This document shows, piece after piece, positions 5,210-6,852 of a DNA stretch of 6,852 nt (positions are counted from its first letter, which is position 1; each line of letters opens with the position of its first letter). The notes below the pieces were generated by a model that was not told the DNA's origin, ran no database searches, and worked only from the letters and a program-made list of their open reading frames with translations. The position numbers and the translations under genes are program-made. Origin of the DNA: Prevotellaceae bacterium UBA2718 (GTDB lineage: Bacteria > Bacteroidota > Bacteroidia > Bacteroidales > Bacteroidaceae); assembly GCA_002353975.1 (NCBI GenBank), contig DEKQ01000050.1, positions 3,129 to 9,980 of the forward strand, in the 5' to 3' direction.

Positions 5210-6328
5210 TTAGTTATGCGTAGAGTAAAGTTTCGTGTATTGTTCTTGCATGCGTTCCAGCGTGAAGCGGCTCTCGGCATATCGGAAAGCCTGCTCTGCC
5301 AGGGCCTCGCGGTCTGCCTTGGGCAGCACGTCGCGGAATAGGTGCAGCCACTGTTCCGTATCGTTCTCCGTCACCATCAGCGGCCAGTCCGGCGGCAGGG
5401 TGTCTGTCAGTCCGGGTGCTTTGTTGGCCAAAACGGGTGTGCGAGACAGTGACGCCTCAATGGACAGTGTCGCTAACCCTTCGTGCACAGAGGGCATGAA
5501 GACATAGTCAAACAACCGCAGGGAGGCTGCAATGCCGCTCACCGGGCCGTAGATGCTGACGTTCTGCTGCTGCCTCAGGCCGTCGAGGAGGTGGCGCAGC
5601 GTGCCGTCGCCGAAGATATAGAAGTGGTATTGCGGGTCTCCGCCAAGGCTTTTCACCACCTCGCACAGCGTGCGCACGCCCTTCTGCTCCTCCAATCGCG
5701 CTGCAAAACAGATGGAGATGCAGCCCTTCTTCGGTTCGCCGGCAGGCAGCGGGGATGATACTGCGGACCCTGGCGGCATCTTCTCCACACCATTATATAT
5801 AATAGGTGGCCTCATTCCGTAGGCTTCCTCGTAGCATCGGCTCACGGATTCGGATATGCTGACGTTGGCATCGTGCTGCTGCATGAAGCATTCTATGCGC
5901 CGCCCCAGGCGCTTCATGCCGGTCCAGAGCACCGTGTTGTGGATGGTGCGCACTATCTTGCGGGGCCTGACGAAGGGAAACAGCCGCATCGTGGCATACA
6001 GCGCTATGTCGGGAATCTCCGTGTGTGAGTGCAACACGTCGGGCCGATGGCGCATCCACAGCCATACGAACCACAGCGGGAAGAGCCATGCGAGCGATTT
6101 CTCTGCCACATAGTGCCAGTGGAACAGCACCGGCAGCGGTGCCCTGTGCACCGTGATGCCTGCCTGCCGCATCTCCTCTGTCATGGCCAGCGTCATCTGC
6201 GAGGTGCCGCGCGTCACCTCCACCACGTGCATCTCCACGCCATGAGCCTTGCCGCCTTTGGCAATGTTGATGGCAACGCGCTCGGCCCCGCCAAGGTCTA
6301 TGTGTGTTATGATGTGGAAAACCTTCAT
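5210..6328 (-). CDS. GT4-type glycosyltransferase
   Basis: A complete 372-residue GT-B fold glycosyltransferase, probably cytoplasmic or membrane-associated, adding one sugar to the lipid-linked repeat unit. The N-terminal domain opens with MKVFHIITHIDLGGAERVAI, including the GGAE loop (13-16) common in GT4 enzymes. HSHTEIPDIALYA (100-112) and RTIHNTVLW (127-135) follow, and INYG-type linker sequence IIYNGVEK lies at 176-183. The donor-binding domain starts near CISICFAARLEEQKGV (203-218). It carries IFGDGTLR (238-245), then MPSVHEGLATLSIEAS (278-293), where Glu283 and Glu291 form the EX7E motif. Residues about 184-202 are a Pro/Ser/Gly-rich linker, longer than usual. A hydrophobic patch at 78-92 (SLAWLFPLWFVWLWM) may aid membrane contact. 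The start ATG shares one base with the stop of the upstream gene (TGATG), so the two are likely translationally coupled. Donor and linkage are unknown. Confidence 0.95.
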   Translation of the reverse strand: MKVFHIITHIDLGGAERVAINIAKGGKAHGVEMHVVEVTRGTSQMTLAMTEEMRQAGITVHRAPLPVLFHWHYVAEKSLAWLFPLWFVWLWMRHRPDVLHSHTEIPDIALYATMRLFPFVRPRKIVRTIHNTVLWTGMKRLGRRIECFMQQHDANVSISESVSRCYEEAYGMRPPIIYNGVEKMPPGSAVSSPLPAGEPKKGCISICFAARLEEQKGVRTLCEVVKSLGGDPQYHFYIFGDGTLRHLLDGLRQQQNVSIYGPVSGIAASLRLFDYVFMPSVHEGLATLSIEASLSRTPVLANKAPGLTDTLPPDWPLMVTENDTEQWLHLFRDVLPKADREALAEQAFRYAESRFTLERMQEQYTKLYSTHN

Positions 6329-6852
6329 CAGTCAGCCCTGTATGTGCCCATTATCTTTGACAGTCTTATCCTCACGGCCTTTGCTATGCCGCTGAACTCA
6401 CCGTAGCGCAGGTGCAGCAGCAGCTCCTCTATGCTGTGCAGCATCTTGTGCAGCGGGCGGTCCAGCCCCATGCGGCAGAAGTAGGAGTCCAGATACTGCG
6501 GCCATTCCTCCACCTGTGCGGGGTGCTTGTACGGCGGCCACATCTCGTGGCGCTGCATCGTGAATATCTCCCTCTGGCAGCGTGGCTTCAGCCGCAGGTC
6601 GGCGTCATAGTGCGTGCCGCCCTGCAGGCCTATGTTGTTAATCATATTGAGTCGCGGCATCACAGCCAGCCCGTCGTGCATGAACATATAGGCCCAGAAG
6701 ATGCTCTCAAAGTGTGCGCGGCCCGAGTGTGCATGGTCTTGGCACACCCGTGGCATCCAGGTGAATATCCTTTCGCGCTTCACCTTGGCACACAGTTCGT
6801 TGAAGCGTGCCGTGTCTTTCACGAAGCCGTATTCACCGTCCCAATGGTTCAC
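6328..6852 (-). CDS. Nucleotide-diphospho-sugar transferase-like protein, C-terminal part
   Basis: The frame is open to the right window edge, so this is the C-terminal 175 codons of a longer gene. The GTG at the edge is not evidence of a start. The distinctive block runs HFESIFWAYMFMHDGL (47-62 of the visible part), AVMPRLNMINNIGLQGGTH (63-81), then YDADLRLKP and QREIFTM. I associate this pattern (Trp-rich segment, P-x-x-N-x-x-x-N-I-G, then G-T-H) with Bacteroidales capsule-locus proteins annotated as nucleotide-diphospho-sugar transferases or, misleadingly, as HlpA-like hemolytic proteins. The catalytic GT-A-like N-terminal domain would be outside the window, so activity cannot be judged. 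The conserved NIG/GTH block suggests a soluble sugar-transferase C-terminal subdomain. Residues after about 130 form a basic helical tail. It overlaps the downstream glycosyltransferase start by one base, placing it first among the three minus-strand genes seen here. Confidence 0.8.
   Translation of the reverse strand: MNHWDGEYGFVKDTARFNELCAKVKRERIFTWMPRVCQDHAHSGRAHFESIFWAYMFMHDGLAVMPRLNMINNIGLQGGTHYDADLRLKPRCQREIFTMQRHEMWPPYKHPAQVEEWPQYLDSYFCRMGLDRPLHKMLHSIEELLLHLRYGEFSGIAKAVRIRLSKIMGTYRAD

Noticed and set aside
5164..5280. Longer flippase start at 5280
   Set aside because: The extra 39 residues would overlap the glycosyltransferase end and do not resemble the Wzx N-terminus, which begins MDELKDKTAKG at 5163.

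Overview
This window is part of a surface-polysaccharide (capsule, exopolysaccharide or O-antigen type) biosynthesis locus. It most likely comes from a Prevotella-like or related member of the Bacteroidales. That placement is inferred from protein style (GT4 and Wzx variants, and the membrane-protein pair), from the near absence of Shine-Dalgarno sequences, and from short AT-rich heptamer repeats between genes. Base composition looks GC-rich, around the mid-50s percent by eye. No rRNA, tRNA, insertion sequence or CRISPR array is visible.

Plus strand (1-3726): a GT4 glycosyltransferase cut by the left window edge (2-874) is followed after 2 nt by a polytopic membrane protein (877-2316). After a 60-bp gap comes a second, clearly paralogous membrane protein (2377-3726). 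Minus strand, read from the right edge inward: the C-terminal part of a sugar-transferase-like protein (6852-6328), a GT4 glycosyltransferase overlapping it by one base (6328-5210), and a Wzx-type flippase (5163-3721). The two gene sets converge and their stop codons overlap in the 6 bp at 3721-3726.

The likely joint job is this: the cytoplasmic glycosyltransferases assemble a lipid-linked oligosaccharide, the flippase moves it across the inner membrane, and the two membrane proteins act on it or on another lipid-linked sugar. That last role is inference. Their first extracytoplasmic loop resembles that of GT-C glycosyltransferases, and no classical Wzy polymerase or ligase is recognisable here.

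The most unusual feature is a 9-bp tandem repeat with a palindromic TCCGGA core. It forms two arrays in the first glycosyltransferase. One (296-394) is inserted inside the catalytic C-terminal domain and encodes Pro-Glu/Asp-x triplets. The other (777-866) encodes a Ser-Gly-x tail and runs up to the start of the next gene. The same DNA repeat is read in two different frames, which suggests a DNA-level repeat family that has been accommodated by the coding sequence.
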